Of a stretch of DNA of 64,000 nt, positions 44,153 to 53,053 are shown piece after piece. Below the pieces are notes generated by a model. That model made no database searches. It was not told where the DNA came from and saw only the letters and a list, made by a program, of their open reading frames with translations. Location: NCBI RefSeq assembly GCF_030232265.1, contig NZ_JASPJK010000010.1:25488-89487 (forward strand), in the 5' to 3' direction. A program made the position numbers and the translations under genes. Origin of the DNA: Corynebacterium sp. MSK041 (lineage in GTDB: Bacteria; Actinomycetota; Actinomycetes; Mycobacteriales; Mycobacteriaceae). The number at the start of each line of letters is the position of its first letter. The first letter of the stretch is position 1.

Positions 44153-45178
44153 CTACCGGTCGATGTAGACGGTCCACCCAAAGTCCTGGTATCCATCCAC
44201 GGTGTAAGGGACTGTTTCACCCACCCACCACATGGGGGAGGCAGCGGTGAGTGCGACCGCAGTGACCAGGGACCACACCAGCATGGCGCGCCCATTGCGC
44301 CCCAGAACGGGGATGAGATCCGGGCCTTGCGCGCCACGTTGAACCACCATGATCGAGCTGATCGCCCACGGCAGCGCCACGAGAGCGAGCAACGTCGTGA
44401 GAAGGGTTGTGGCCAAAATAAGCGTAACGACGAAGGGGACCAGGGTCAGCACACTAAACAGGATGCGGGCGCGCTTATCCCCGAGCTTTACAGCGAGGGT
44501 GACCTTCCCAGCTTCCTTATCCGTGGGGATGTCTCGGATGTTGTTGGCCAGGTTGATTGCCGCGGAGATCGCACCCACCGCCACGGCACACGCCACGCCC
44601 ACCCACGTCACGGTGAGTGACTGCGTGAACTGGGTGCCCAGCACCGCCACGAGGCCGAAGAAGATGAATACGGCGACCTCGCCCAAACCCCGATAGCCGT
44701 ACGGGTTCTTCCCACCGGTATAAAACCACGCGGCAAGAATGCACACCGCGCCAACGAGGATGAGCCACGGTTCAGAGATCAGCGCTAGCACCAGGCCAGC
44801 AAGGCCGGCAATACCAAAAGAGATGAACGCAGCCCGCTTCACGTTCTCCGGGCGGGTTTTCCCGGAAGCGGTCAGGCGCGCGGGGCCCGAACGGTCATCA
44901 TCGGTCCCGCGCACGCCGTCGGAATAGTCATTGGCGTAGTTCACACCAATGATGAGCCCCATGGACACGATGAGCGCCAAGAAGGCTAGGGGGAGGCTCC
45001 ACCAGAACTCATAAGCCGCTGCACCAGTACCCACGACAACGGGGGCTACCGCGTTGAACCACGTGTGCGGGCGTGCCGCCTGCCACCAGTCACGGAAAGT
45101 AGCTGATCCACTATCTTCTGGCATGTCAGCAGGGTCGGAGGAAGGGCTAAGGGGCGCGGAATCCATGTTGTCCATCAT
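44153..45178 (-). CDS. menA: 1,4-dihydroxy-2-naphthoate polyprenyltransferase MenA
   Basis: Attaches the polyprenyl tail to 1,4-dihydroxy-2-naphthoate in the membrane, giving demethylmenaquinone. The 341-residue UbiA-fold protein has the first Asp-rich motif NYANDYSDGVRGTDDD and the second N-IRDIPTDKEAGK, with about eight helices. The start was placed at 45178 because upstream extension would cross the start of the divergent glycosyltransferase at 45225. ATG 45166 is an alternative. Confidence 0.93.
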   Translation of the reverse strand: MMDNMDSAPLSPSSDPADMPEDSGSATFRDWWQAARPHTWFNAVAPVVVGTGAAAYEFWWSLPLAFLALIVSMGLIIGVNYANDYSDGVRGTDDDRSGPARLTASGKTRPENVKRAAFISFGIAGLAGLVLALISEPWLILVGAVCILAAWFYTGGKNPYGYRGLGEVAVFIFFGLVAVLGTQFTQSLTVTWVGVACAVAVGAISAAINLANNIRDIPTDKEAGKVTLAVKLGDKRARILFSVLTLVPFVVTLILATTLLTTLLALVALPWAISSIMVVQRGAQGPDLIPVLGRNGRAMLVWSLVTAVALTAASPMWWVGETVPYTVDGYQDFGWTVYIDR

Positions 45179-45224
45179 GCACTCAAAGTGGGCGCGGAGG
45201 GAAGCTGGGATAAAGTAGCGCTTC

Positions 45225-46106
45225 ATGTGGATCGACTATGCCGTCCGCCAGGTGCTCCACACGGCGGGCACTTTCGCGCGCCAACCGGGTTTGTTGTTGG
45301 CAACAAAGGCGCACGCATTGTCGTTCCCCGACGCATCCACGGCAAGGGAGGGGGACACCGTCATTTCCCTGACCACCTACGGCAAACGCCTGTCCACCGC
45401 GGTGTACGCCATCGCGTCGCTCCTCGTGGGGACGGTGCGCCTGCCGGTGATCTTGTGGCTCGATGCGGAGGACTTCAATGGCCCGTGGCCACCGAGGTTG
45501 AAGCGCCTGGTTCAACGCGGCCTCGATGTGCGGTGCTCTGACGGCAAGTACGGCCCGCACACTAAGTACTACGGCACCTTCCAAGAGTTCGCTGGCAAGG
45601 GCGTGCGCGTGATCACGGTGGATGATGACATGATGTATCCGCGGTGGTTCGTGGAAAAGCTACTGAATGCGGCGGACGCATCCCCGCGCAACGTTGTTGC
45701 CTACCGTGCGCACACGATCACGATGAACGAGGCCGCCCTCGCTCCGTACCGCCTCTGGACCGCCACCTTCACCACAGACCCCTCCTTCCGCCACTTCGCC
45801 ACCGGCGTGTCCGGAGTGATCTACCCAGCGTCGATGGTGGAATTCGTCGCTGCTCGCGGCAAGGAATTTCAAGGAAAAGCACCGCTTGCGGACGACGTCT
45901 GGCTCAACCACTGCGCCCTCCGCTCCGGCCACCGCGTCCGGCAGGTGTTCCCCCACCCGCGAGAGTTCTCCATCATCCCAATGTCCCAGCGCCAAGCCCT
46001 AGTGCGCAGCAACCAGTGGGGTGGGGGCAATGACGTTCAACTCGAAGCCACGTACATCGATGAGGACATCGCTGTGCTTCTCAACGAACCCACGGACGAG
46101 GACTAG
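45225..46106 (+). CDS. Putative glycosyltransferase
   Basis: A 293-residue soluble protein. TVISLTTYGKRLSTAVYAI at residues 46-64 and the metal-binding VITVDDDMMYPRWFVEKL (about 128-146) resemble GT-A fold glycosyltransferases; ADDVWLNHCAL near 225 may hold the catalytic acid. The first 40 residues are mildly hydrophobic. It divides menA from the rest of the men genes. Donor and acceptor are unknown; a cell-wall polysaccharide is likely. Confidence 0.75.
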   Translation: MWIDYAVRQVLHTAGTFARQPGLLLATKAHALSFPDASTAREGDTVISLTTYGKRLSTAVYAIASLLVGTVRLPVILWLDAEDFNGPWPPRLKRLVQRGLDVRCSDGKYGPHTKYYGTFQEFAGKGVRVITVDDDMMYPRWFVEKLLNAADASPRNVVAYRAHTITMNEAALAPYRLWTATFTTDPSFRHFATGVSGVIYPASMVEFVAARGKEFQGKAPLADDVWLNHCALRSGHRVRQVFPHPREFSIIPMSQRQALVRSNQWGGGNDVQLEATYIDEDIAVLLNEPTDED

Positions 46107-46110
46107 CCCA

Positions 46111-47256
46111 CTAGAGCCATAGTTGGCGGCGGTGGCTCAGAACGCGGCGGAGATCCCGTGCGCGGCGGGCATCAAAGTCAGTCGCCGCAATAATCTGCTC
46201 TGCTGCATCCTCTGTGGCGACAAGGGCAAGACGCATAACAGAGTCCGTCGCCCTTGCATTCAAACCGATCTCGGCGCAGAAAGCCCGAAAAATCTTTCCA
46301 CTGATGCTGTCCTTTTTGCCCTGGATGGACAGTGCCATCGTGGTGTCGCCGTAGGGGAGGGTGGACGGAATGTCGTAGATGGGGGAGACCTCTGCCATTC
46401 CATCGCGCCAGATCAATGACATGTTCTTGGCGTGGAGATCGCCGTTGCCCGTCAGCCATGCCAACGCCACCTGAAAAGCGAGATTGCGAGCTGTCAATAA
46501 TGGTGAAGAGCTCACCGCCATAAGTGCTTGCACCACCTCCTCCATTGCTGGGTTGTACTTCTCACTGGGGTAGAGCCCCATGATCTGGGCGCCGTCTTCG
46601 ACATGAAGCCGTTCAACCCCCACGCGGTCGAAGCGGGAGATGAGGAGGCCGGGGCGGGAGGAGGTGTCGGTAAGCAATTGCACCTGCGCTAACGGAAACC
46701 CTGCGGTGCGGGCAATGCTGAAGCACGCTGCTTCATTTTCCACGAGCTGTGGGTACTCAGGGGGCGAAACTTTGAGAATGTACTCGGTGCCAGCGCCGCG
46801 GACTGGGGCCGCGATTGTGCGGGCGGATGCTTTATCCTGCACTCCCGGCACGGCGATCGGGTCGGTGATCCCCGCGGTGGTCAGTGCTTGTGAAAAGTCG
46901 AGTTCACCATCTAAATCGATGGCTGCGGAAGTTGACTGGGGTTGCTGCCCATGGGGAACCACCACAACGTCCCCAACCGTGTTGGATCCAACGGCAAGGA
47001 GCAACGCCAGTTCGTCATCCAACGATGCCTTCACTGTGCGCTTGAGGCTAGAAAGACGCCGACCTTCCGGCAGCAAATTGGTGAAAAACGGGGGAATCGC
47101 CCCACCAAACGTGGTGTAAGGCGAACCCTGAATAGGCAAACTGGTTGCGACCGCGCCAGGGGCGTCCGCCACATAGTGAAACTCGGTGACACCACCTGGC
47201 TGCTTGGAGAAATAGCCGGCAAGCACGCCTGCCTTGTACACATCCGCGACAATCAC
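46111..47256 (-). CDS. hipA: HipA-family Ser/Thr kinase toxin
   Basis: A 381-residue protein with a full HipA layout: N-terminal FGGAIPPFFTNLLPEGR (about 50-66), the phosphorylatable loop PGVQDKASA (S144), the ATP Lys in EYILKVSP (K162), ISRFDR, the catalytic loop NGDLHAKN (D273, K277, N278) and the metal Asp in YDIPS (D295). HipA kinases phosphorylate aminoacyl-tRNA synthetases and slow growth. All catalytic residues are present, so the kinase should be active. It overlaps hipB by four bases (ATGA). Confidence 0.92.
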   Translation of the reverse strand: MIVADVYKAGVLAGYFSKQPGGVTEFHYVADAPGAVATSLPIQGSPYTTFGGAIPPFFTNLLPEGRRLSSLKRTVKASLDDELALLLAVGSNTVGDVVVVPHGQQPQSTSAAIDLDGELDFSQALTTAGITDPIAVPGVQDKASARTIAAPVRGAGTEYILKVSPPEYPQLVENEAACFSIARTAGFPLAQVQLLTDTSSRPGLLISRFDRVGVERLHVEDGAQIMGLYPSEKYNPAMEEVVQALMAVSSSPLLTARNLAFQVALAWLTGNGDLHAKNMSLIWRDGMAEVSPIYDIPSTLPYGDTTMALSIQGKKDSISGKIFRAFCAEIGLNARATDSVMRLALVATEDAAEQIIAATDFDARRARDLRRVLSHRRQLWL

Positions 47257-47468
47257 AGCAGATCACCCCGGTGGACCCGTGGCTCTAAGTCGAAGCCGAG
47301 GGTGGATAGCACGGTGAAGACCTTGCCCACTTCGGCCGTTGGTTTGCCCTTCTCCAGCTCTCGCAGGAAACGATCCGACACCCCCGCCAGGTCGGCGAGG
47401 TCTACCTGTGTCAGGCCGACGCGTTTACGTTGGGCCCGAACGAACTGGCCAAGCGCGCTGACATCCAT
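47253..47468 (-). CDS. hipB: HipB-family antitoxin (XRE HTH)
   Basis: A 71-residue DNA-binding protein with helix-turn-helix RVGLTQVDLADLAGVSDRFL. It precedes hipA on the same strand and overlaps it, the standard HipBA order. It should neutralise HipA and repress the operon. Candidate operators lie in the 200 bases upstream (see the palindrome at 47544 and the three 61-base-spaced repeats). Confidence 0.92.
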   Translation of the reverse strand: MDVSALGQFVRAQRKRVGLTQVDLADLAGVSDRFLRELEKGKPTAEVGKVFTVLSTLGFDLEPRVHRGDLL

Positions 47469-47519
47469 GGGGTGGCTCCTCTCGTGGTGGTTTTGATGTG
47501 GGCGTGGCGGAGCGGCCGT

Positions 47520-47650
47520 TCCGAATTTTCTTGGTTGTGGTATCAGGTTACCTGTGGGCCGCCAGAAACGGAATGGGCGATCCGAATTTCGTGATTCTCG
47601 GGCGGACTGAGTCTTGATGAACGCTGGATCGGTGCGTGCGTTCCGAATTT
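47520..47650. promoter_or_regulatory. hipBA upstream region: three spaced 9-bp repeats and a palindrome
   Basis: TCCGAATTT occurs at 47520, 47581 and 47642, exactly 61 bases apart each time. A palindrome CAGGTTACCTG (47544-47554; five-base arms, one-base centre) lies between the first two, about 76-86 bases before hipB. These are candidate HipB binding sites. The rest of the gap to menE holds no frame that I credit. Confidence 0.5.
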
Positions 47651-47670
47651 GGTGGGCGGGGCCAGGGACT

Positions 47671-48819
47671 TTAGACCTCCCCGGCGAAGATTGCCGCGAC
47701 GGCTCGGCGGTCGGGTTTGCCGGGGCCGGTGGTGGGGATCATGCGGAAGTGGCGGAGGTCTTTGGGGATCTGCCAGCGGGGGAGATCATCAAACGCCTCG
47801 ATGAGGTCACCCAATTCGGCAGAGCCGGAGTAGGCGGCGCAGACGCGGTGGCCGAAGCGGTCGTCGGGAACACCGACGACGCAGGCGCCGGTGACGCCGT
47901 CGAGGGAGAGCATGAACTCCTCAAGCAGTTCAGGCTGGAGTTTGAGTCCGCCGGTTTCAATGAGGTTGTCCAGACGTCCACTGACGGTGAGAATCCCGTC
48001 CGTGAGTTCACCAGCATCGGAGGTGATGAACCACCCTGGTTCGGAAAAAGCCTCGTGGTCAGGCAGGTTGCGGTAGCCGTGCGCGATCATGGGGCCGCCG
48101 AGGTGAATACGGCCATCGCGGACGCGGACGTGGGCGCCGGCGATGGGGCGGCCGTCGTACACGCAGCCACCGGAGGTTTCAGAAGAGCCGTAGGTGGTCA
48201 CCACATTGATGCGCAGTTTGGCTGCCGAGTCGAGCATTTTCGGGTTGATGCGGCCGCCGCCGACCAAGATGGCGTCGAAAAGCCTTAAGGCTTCGATCCC
48301 GGCGAGGGTGCTCATGATCTTGTTGAGCTGCATCGGGGCGAGCGAGGTGTACATGCGGTCGCCGGTGGCGGCGAGTGTTTCGGCGCGTGCGACGAAGTCA
48401 GAGGTGTGGAAGCCGTCGGTGAGGTCGACGAATTCCGGCTCGACGCCGGCGACCATGCTGCGCACGAGGACCTGCAGGCCCGCGATGTGGTGCGCCGGCA
48501 TGGCCAGCAGCCACTGGCCCGGGCCACCCAAAGCCTGGTGGGTGGCATCGGCGCTGGAGATGAGATTCACCGGTGTGAGCTGTGCACCCTTCGGCGTGCC
48601 CGTGGAACCAGAGGTAGCCACCACTACTGCGATGTCATCCGCGATGGACTGGCCCGCGCGCATGCTCACGCGGAGTTTGTCCGCCCGCGTCGGGTCATTC
48701 GCCGGGACCGGGAGCAGCGCGCATTCGCCAGAGATCGCCGCTTCCAGGTCCGGCATGATCGCCAGGGGATCAGCCAGGTCAACGGGGAGGAGTTCGAGCA
48801 TGTTGGGCACGCGCGTCAT
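47671..48819 (-). CDS. menE: o-Succinylbenzoate-CoA ligase MenE
   Basis: Activates o-succinylbenzoate with ATP and CoA in menaquinone synthesis. The 382-residue protein has the adenylation motifs VVATSGSTGTPKGAQL, VVTTYGSSETSGG, SDAGE, SGRLDNLIETGG and the C-terminal TGPGKPDRRAV with the catalytic Lys. It is the short actinobacterial form. ATG 48819 is chosen; longer readings run across the divergent kinase promoter. It lies after hipBA and is divergent from the sensor kinase. Confidence 0.93.
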   Translation of the reverse strand: MTRVPNMLELLPVDLADPLAIMPDLEAAISGECALLPVPANDPTRADKLRVSMRAGQSIADDIAVVVATSGSTGTPKGAQLTPVNLISSADATHQALGGPGQWLLAMPAHHIAGLQVLVRSMVAGVEPEFVDLTDGFHTSDFVARAETLAATGDRMYTSLAPMQLNKIMSTLAGIEALRLFDAILVGGGRINPKMLDSAAKLRINVVTTYGSSETSGGCVYDGRPIAGAHVRVRDGRIHLGGPMIAHGYRNLPDHEAFSEPGWFITSDAGELTDGILTVSGRLDNLIETGGLKLQPELLEEFMLSLDGVTGACVVGVPDDRFGHRVCAAYSGSAELGDLIEAFDDLPRWQIPKDLRHFRMIPTTGPGKPDRRAVAAIFAGEV

Positions 48820-48882
48820 CCTAGCGTGAGTCAATCTCCTCCTGTGGGAGGAGGAGTCGGGCTGGGGCAGCGGGATAGGCTC

Positions 48883-50049
48883 ATGTTTGTGCGTATGAAA
48901 TCCGGTGAGCTCGTTGTCACTTCGCTGGCGGCTGGGTTGGCGCTGGTGTACACGGTACCGCTGTTCACTGGCCATGTAGCTGCCCAGGATTGGGTTCAAG
49001 TGCTTCTGTCCTGGTGTTTTGTTGGGGCGCTGTCACGGTGGCAGAGAAATCCGTTGACATCATCAACATTGATGGTGTTGTTGAACGTGGCGTGGTCAGT
49101 GCTGTGGGTAGCGGCACCGACGAATATTGGTTACACGGTGTGGGTGGTGTTGGTTCCGCTGGCGGTTTATACCGGACGCCGCCATGCCCAGGACATCCAC
49201 GGCGGCAAGAGGGATGGTGGGTCCAATCGTGGGATGTGGCGTGCCACGCTACTCACCGCGGTTGCGGCAGCGTGGTGTTTCATTTCCCCGTTCATGTGGA
49301 CGTGGGACGAGGGCTTCATGCTGTTCTACCGGCGACCGCCGGATGCAGCGTTGACGTTGTTGTTTCACTGGGCGGTCATTGCTGTGGCGTATCTTCTTGC
49401 GGCGAGTGGGGCTGCTGAAGAGGAGGCGGAGAAGCATAGGTCGCGTATGCGGGAGCAGCGTTTGGTTGCGGCGCGGGAGGAGGAGCGGCTGAACACGGCC
49501 CGCGATATTCACGATGTGCTGGGCCATTCGCTGACGCTGATCAAGGTGCAGGCTAATGCGGGGCTGGCTGCAGGGACGGAACGAGAATCGCTTGAGCTTA
49601 TCCGGGACACAGCGGGGGACGCGCTTGCGGACATTCGCTTGTTGGTCAAAGGGCTCCGGGATGAGGGGCCCGGGCTCGCGCCTGCCGTGACGGCTGAATC
49701 GCTTCCAGCGGTGATTGAGCGTTTTCGTGCCAGTGGCATGACGGTCACGCTGGATGCGCCGGAGCGGTTGAGCGTGCCTACTGTGACGGCCCAGGCGCTC
49801 AACAGGATCGTCGCGGAAGCGCTCACCAATGCGGTCAAGCACCAGGAGAATCCGGTGGCGCGGGTTGCGGTTGAGCAGGGCCCGGAGGCGATCGTTGTGA
49901 CGATTGCGTCGGTGGGCCGTACGCAGCCGCAGCCGGGAGCGGGCACGGGGATCGTCGGTATGCGGGAGCGTGCACGCGCGACGGGCGGGACCTTCGAAAT
50001 TGAACACGAAGACAATAAGGTTACTGTCACCGCAGTGCTGGGAGTTTGA
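48883..50049 (+). CDS. Sensor histidine kinase (NarL/DesK type)
   Basis: A 388-residue kinase with five or six N-terminal membrane helices (about 10-165), a coiled linker (170-195), the HisKA_3 box RDIHDVLGHSLTLIKV with the phosphoacceptor His, and an HATPase domain (N-box EALTNAVKHQ; G-box GTGIVGMRERA). It is followed after one base by its response regulator and then by an ABC transporter, a pattern typical of sensing antibiotics or envelope stress. Confidence 0.9.
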   Translation: MFVRMKSGELVVTSLAAGLALVYTVPLFTGHVAAQDWVQVLLSWCFVGALSRWQRNPLTSSTLMVLLNVAWSVLWVAAPTNIGYTVWVVLVPLAVYTGRRHAQDIHGGKRDGGSNRGMWRATLLTAVAAAWCFISPFMWTWDEGFMLFYRRPPDAALTLLFHWAVIAVAYLLAASGAAEEEAEKHRSRMREQRLVAAREEERLNTARDIHDVLGHSLTLIKVQANAGLAAGTERESLELIRDTAGDALADIRLLVKGLRDEGPGLAPAVTAESLPAVIERFRASGMTVTLDAPERLSVPTVTAQALNRIVAEALTNAVKHQENPVARVAVEQGPEAIVVTIASVGRTQPQPGAGTGIVGMRERARATGGTFEIEHEDNKVTVTAVLGV

Positions 50050-50050
50050 G

Positions 50051-50701
50051 ATGCGCATTTTGCTTGCCGACGATCAACCGCTCCTCCTCCACGCCCTCAC
50101 CACCATCCTGAACGCGCAACCGGATTTTGAGGTGGTGGCCACTGCTGCTGATGGTGAGAAGGCGGTGGAGCAGGTGAAACAACACGACATTGATGTGGCT
50201 GTGCTGGATATCCGTATGCCAGTGCTTGATGGGATTTCCGCGGCACGTCAGATCATGCCACTTGGCCCGAAAGTGATCATGTTGACCACCTTTGATGATG
50301 ATGCGTTGGTAAAAGCTGCGATTGAAGCCGGCGTTCACGGATTCCTGCTCAAGGACGCTGATCCGGAGGTGCTGGCGGAGGCCATCCGGACGGTTTTTCG
50401 TGGTGAATCTGTCCTGGCTAGTGGTGTGACAGGGAAGGTGCTGGAGTGGGTGCGAGGTGGGGTGGATAGGCACAACGCTCTAAGTAACGAGCAGAGGCAA
50501 GCCCTTTCCTTTCTCACCCGACGCGAGGTGGAGGTGCTGGCCGAAATTGGAACTGGAGCAACGAATGCGGAGCTAGCTCAGCGGCTATTTATCGCGGAGA
50601 CCACAGTGAAAACACATGTGAAGAATTTGCTGCACAAGCTCGGTGCACGCGACCGAGTTGCCCTGGTGCTCTTTGCGCAGCGCGCTGGGATAGTGGACTA
50701 G
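50051..50701 (+). CDS. LuxR/NarL-family response regulator
   Basis: A 216-residue regulator. The receiver has ADDQ, the phosphoacceptor Asp in VAVLDIRMPVLDG, TTFDDD and K in FLLKDAD. The C-terminal LuxR-type HTH is LTRREVEVLAEIGTGATNAE and AETTVKTHVKNLLHKLG. Translation is coupled to the upstream kinase (one-base gap). A short stem (50704-50723) lies just past its stop, before the ABC genes, and may attenuate read-through. Confidence 0.93.
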   Translation: MRILLADDQPLLLHALTTILNAQPDFEVVATAADGEKAVEQVKQHDIDVAVLDIRMPVLDGISAARQIMPLGPKVIMLTTFDDDALVKAAIEAGVHGFLLKDADPEVLAEAIRTVFRGESVLASGVTGKVLEWVRGGVDRHNALSNEQRQALSFLTRREVEVLAEIGTGATNAELAQRLFIAETTVKTHVKNLLHKLGARDRVALVLFAQRAGIVD

Positions 50702-50747
50702 AAAATCCTCCCACGGGGGGATTACACATCTGACCTGGACAACAAAG

Positions 50748-51473
50748 ATGGTGTGCATGATCAGTTCGCACCTTGCTTGTTCAGATGTTTCCGTTACTTT
50801 TGGTGACCACCATGTCTTGAAAGATGTGTCGCTGACAACGTCACCTGGTCGTGTGCATGCGCTGCTTGGCCCGAACGGTGCCGGCAAGTCCACGCTGATG
50901 TCGATGCTGCTTGGCCTGATTAAGCCCGATCATGGCAACGTGACGTTGATGGGGCAGCCTTTCAAGCGATCCCAGTTGCGTTTTGTTGGGGCCTCCATCA
51001 ATGACCCGGCGTTTTACGGCCACCTCAGTGCCCGCGACAACCTGCGGGTACACACAACATTGCTCGGTCTGCCGGATTCGGAGGCAGATCGAGTCATTGA
51101 GCTTGTCGGGCTGGAGGCCGCGGGGAAGAAGAAAGCGTCTACTTTCTCCACCGGCATGAAGGGGCGTCTCGCTCTGGCACAAGCACTGCTCGGTGAACCA
51201 CCGGTGTTGGTGCTCGATGAACCTCAGAACGGTCTTGACCCGGAAGGCATTGCGCACTTGCGTGAGTATTTGAAGGACTATGCCCGCGCCGGGCGCACCG
51301 TGCTGGTCAGTTCGCATCAGCTTGGTGAGGTCCTTCACCTGGCCGATGATGCGACCGTGATCGCCGATGGCACCGTGCGTTTTGCAGGTGAATTACGCGA
51401 GCTCGGCCCGAACTTGGAGGAATCCTTCTTCCAGCTCACCCGTGGCACTGCTGCGAACGGGGAGGTGCTCTAA
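50748..51473 (+). CDS. ABC transporter ATP-binding protein
   Basis: A 241-residue ATPase: Walker A GPNGAGKST, a degenerate signature FSTGMKGRL, Walker B VLVLDEPQNGLDP and switch His in SSHQLGE. This matches exporters of the drug/lantibiotic-immunity group. Start at ATG 50748 or 50757. The permease gene starts four bases after its stop. It is probably controlled by the two-component system upstream. Confidence 0.92.
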   Translation: MVCMISSHLACSDVSVTFGDHHVLKDVSLTTSPGRVHALLGPNGAGKSTLMSMLLGLIKPDHGNVTLMGQPFKRSQLRFVGASINDPAFYGHLSARDNLRVHTTLLGLPDSEADRVIELVGLEAAGKKKASTFSTGMKGRLALAQALLGEPPVLVLDEPQNGLDPEGIAHLREYLKDYARAGRTVLVSSHQLGEVLHLADDATVIADGTVRFAGELRELGPNLEESFFQLTRGTAANGEVL

Positions 51474-51477
51474 AACA

Positions 51478-52917
51478 ATGCGGGAACTGCGTGCTGAATG
51501 CATCCGTGCGAAAGGCTCCGTCCTGTGGTGGCTCGCCGGCAGTGGTCTAGTGCTGGGCTTAGTCCTGTCGGGAATGTCGCTGGCCGGCGTTGTTGAAGAC
51601 GCTTCCGACATGCTCAACTGGCAAGCATTGCTGGTCACGGGCATGCTCGCGCCGATCGCCGCACTGTATGCGGGGCTGGTGGAGCAACGGGAAAAACAGT
51701 CGCGCTCGGGCGGAACGCTGTGGCGCCCGGCTTCGCAGCATGCGACACGCGCGGCCCGGCTTGTGGTGGTGTGGGTAGCGCTTGGTTTGTTTTTCTTGCT
51801 TGATTTCGGTGCGACATGGGCGCTTGCTGCGCTTTTCGGTCTCGAGCACGCGGCGCGCGTCCTATTGATCGGAGTTTTCACGTGGGTCGGTTCGCTCGGT
51901 GTTGCTGGCGTAGCTGCGGCAGTGAGCCGCCGCTACGGTCTTATCGTTGCGCTCGCTGGTTCCCTCATTTGGCAGTTCCTCGGCTATTCCGCGGAGCATG
52001 ACTGGTGGTGGCTCAGCCCCGGCGCGTGGCCTATGCGTCTCGTGCTGCCCACGATGGGGCTGCACTTCAATGCAACACCATTGGAGGCAGATTCGCCGTT
52101 GCGGTATGAGTCACCGTGGCCGGCCTTCGCTCTGTGCGTGCTGCTCGCCGTGGTGGGGATGGCGTGCACAGTGCTTGTTCCAGCGCGGCCGACGCCTCTG
52201 CGCTTGCGCCGCCAAACCGTCCATGCGGTGACCGCGCCGGTAGCTGATAACCCTGCAATACCCGCTGTGAACCGTCCGGCCGCCGTGCCACACCTGGCAG
52301 CACTTCGTGGCATTCATCGCGCTGCGTTGAATCCGGCGGTGATTGGGTGCGTGGTCTTGTCCGTGCTGGTCATGCTGCTCGCACTGCGCTACGACCCATC
52401 CGTACGCACGGGCTTGTTCACCTATGCGATCCTGCCCGTCGGTGCGGGTCTTCTCCCAGTACTCGTGTGGCCACAGTTGCGGCCGGCCTGGTCGCTCATG
52501 CAGATCGAGCACGCGCGCGTCCGCGCAGCACTTCTTGGTTGGCTGCTCATTGTGGTCACGCTCGTTGCGCTCGTTGCCACGGTGACCTGCGGGGCAATGC
52601 CTATCGACGCTGCGCGTCGCCTCCTCCTCGCCGCCCTCATCGGCGGCGCGATGGTATTCCTCTCACTGGCCGTTACTGTTCGTTGGGGCGTGGGGTGGAC
52701 ACTCGCTCTGACACTGGCCGTGACCATCTTCTCCGCCACGATTGGCGGAGATGTCCTTGCCAAGAGCGCGCTCTGGGTGATCGCGCCGACGGCTTGGCCG
52801 GAAACTGCCACCACTTATCCTCGCTTCATCACAGCCGTTGGATTGGGGCTTGTGTTCTTGGTCAGCAGTGCTGCCACGGCTCACTGGCAGCTCCAGGGAC
52901 CACAGCGTCGGCGTTAG
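51478..52917 (+). CDS. ABC transporter permease
   Basis: A 479-residue membrane protein with about twelve hydrophobic helices in two sets of six, divided by a soluble linker (about 225-275). No enzymatic motif is seen. As partner of the preceding ATPase it would move or sense a substrate, perhaps a peptide or lipid-targeting antibiotic. ATG 51478 directly follows the ATPase stop. Confidence 0.85.
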   Translation: MRELRAECIRAKGSVLWWLAGSGLVLGLVLSGMSLAGVVEDASDMLNWQALLVTGMLAPIAALYAGLVEQREKQSRSGGTLWRPASQHATRAARLVVVWVALGLFFLLDFGATWALAALFGLEHAARVLLIGVFTWVGSLGVAGVAAAVSRRYGLIVALAGSLIWQFLGYSAEHDWWWLSPGAWPMRLVLPTMGLHFNATPLEADSPLRYESPWPAFALCVLLAVVGMACTVLVPARPTPLRLRRQTVHAVTAPVADNPAIPAVNRPAAVPHLAALRGIHRAALNPAVIGCVVLSVLVMLLALRYDPSVRTGLFTYAILPVGAGLLPVLVWPQLRPAWSLMQIEHARVRAALLGWLLIVVTLVALVATVTCGAMPIDAARRLLLAALIGGAMVFLSLAVTVRWGVGWTLALTLAVTIFSATIGGDVLAKSALWVIAPTAWPETATTYPRFITAVGLGLVFLVSSAATAHWQLQGPQRRR

Positions 52918-53053
52918 CTGGATTTGTGTAGGTGGGGGTAAATAATTTTCAACCGCTGACGTTTGTGTTTCTTTAAAAAACATATTTTGGGGAACTTGTG
53001 CGTCACAGGATGCGACTTTTATTGCGTCCCAATCTCAATCGAAAGGTGCACAT

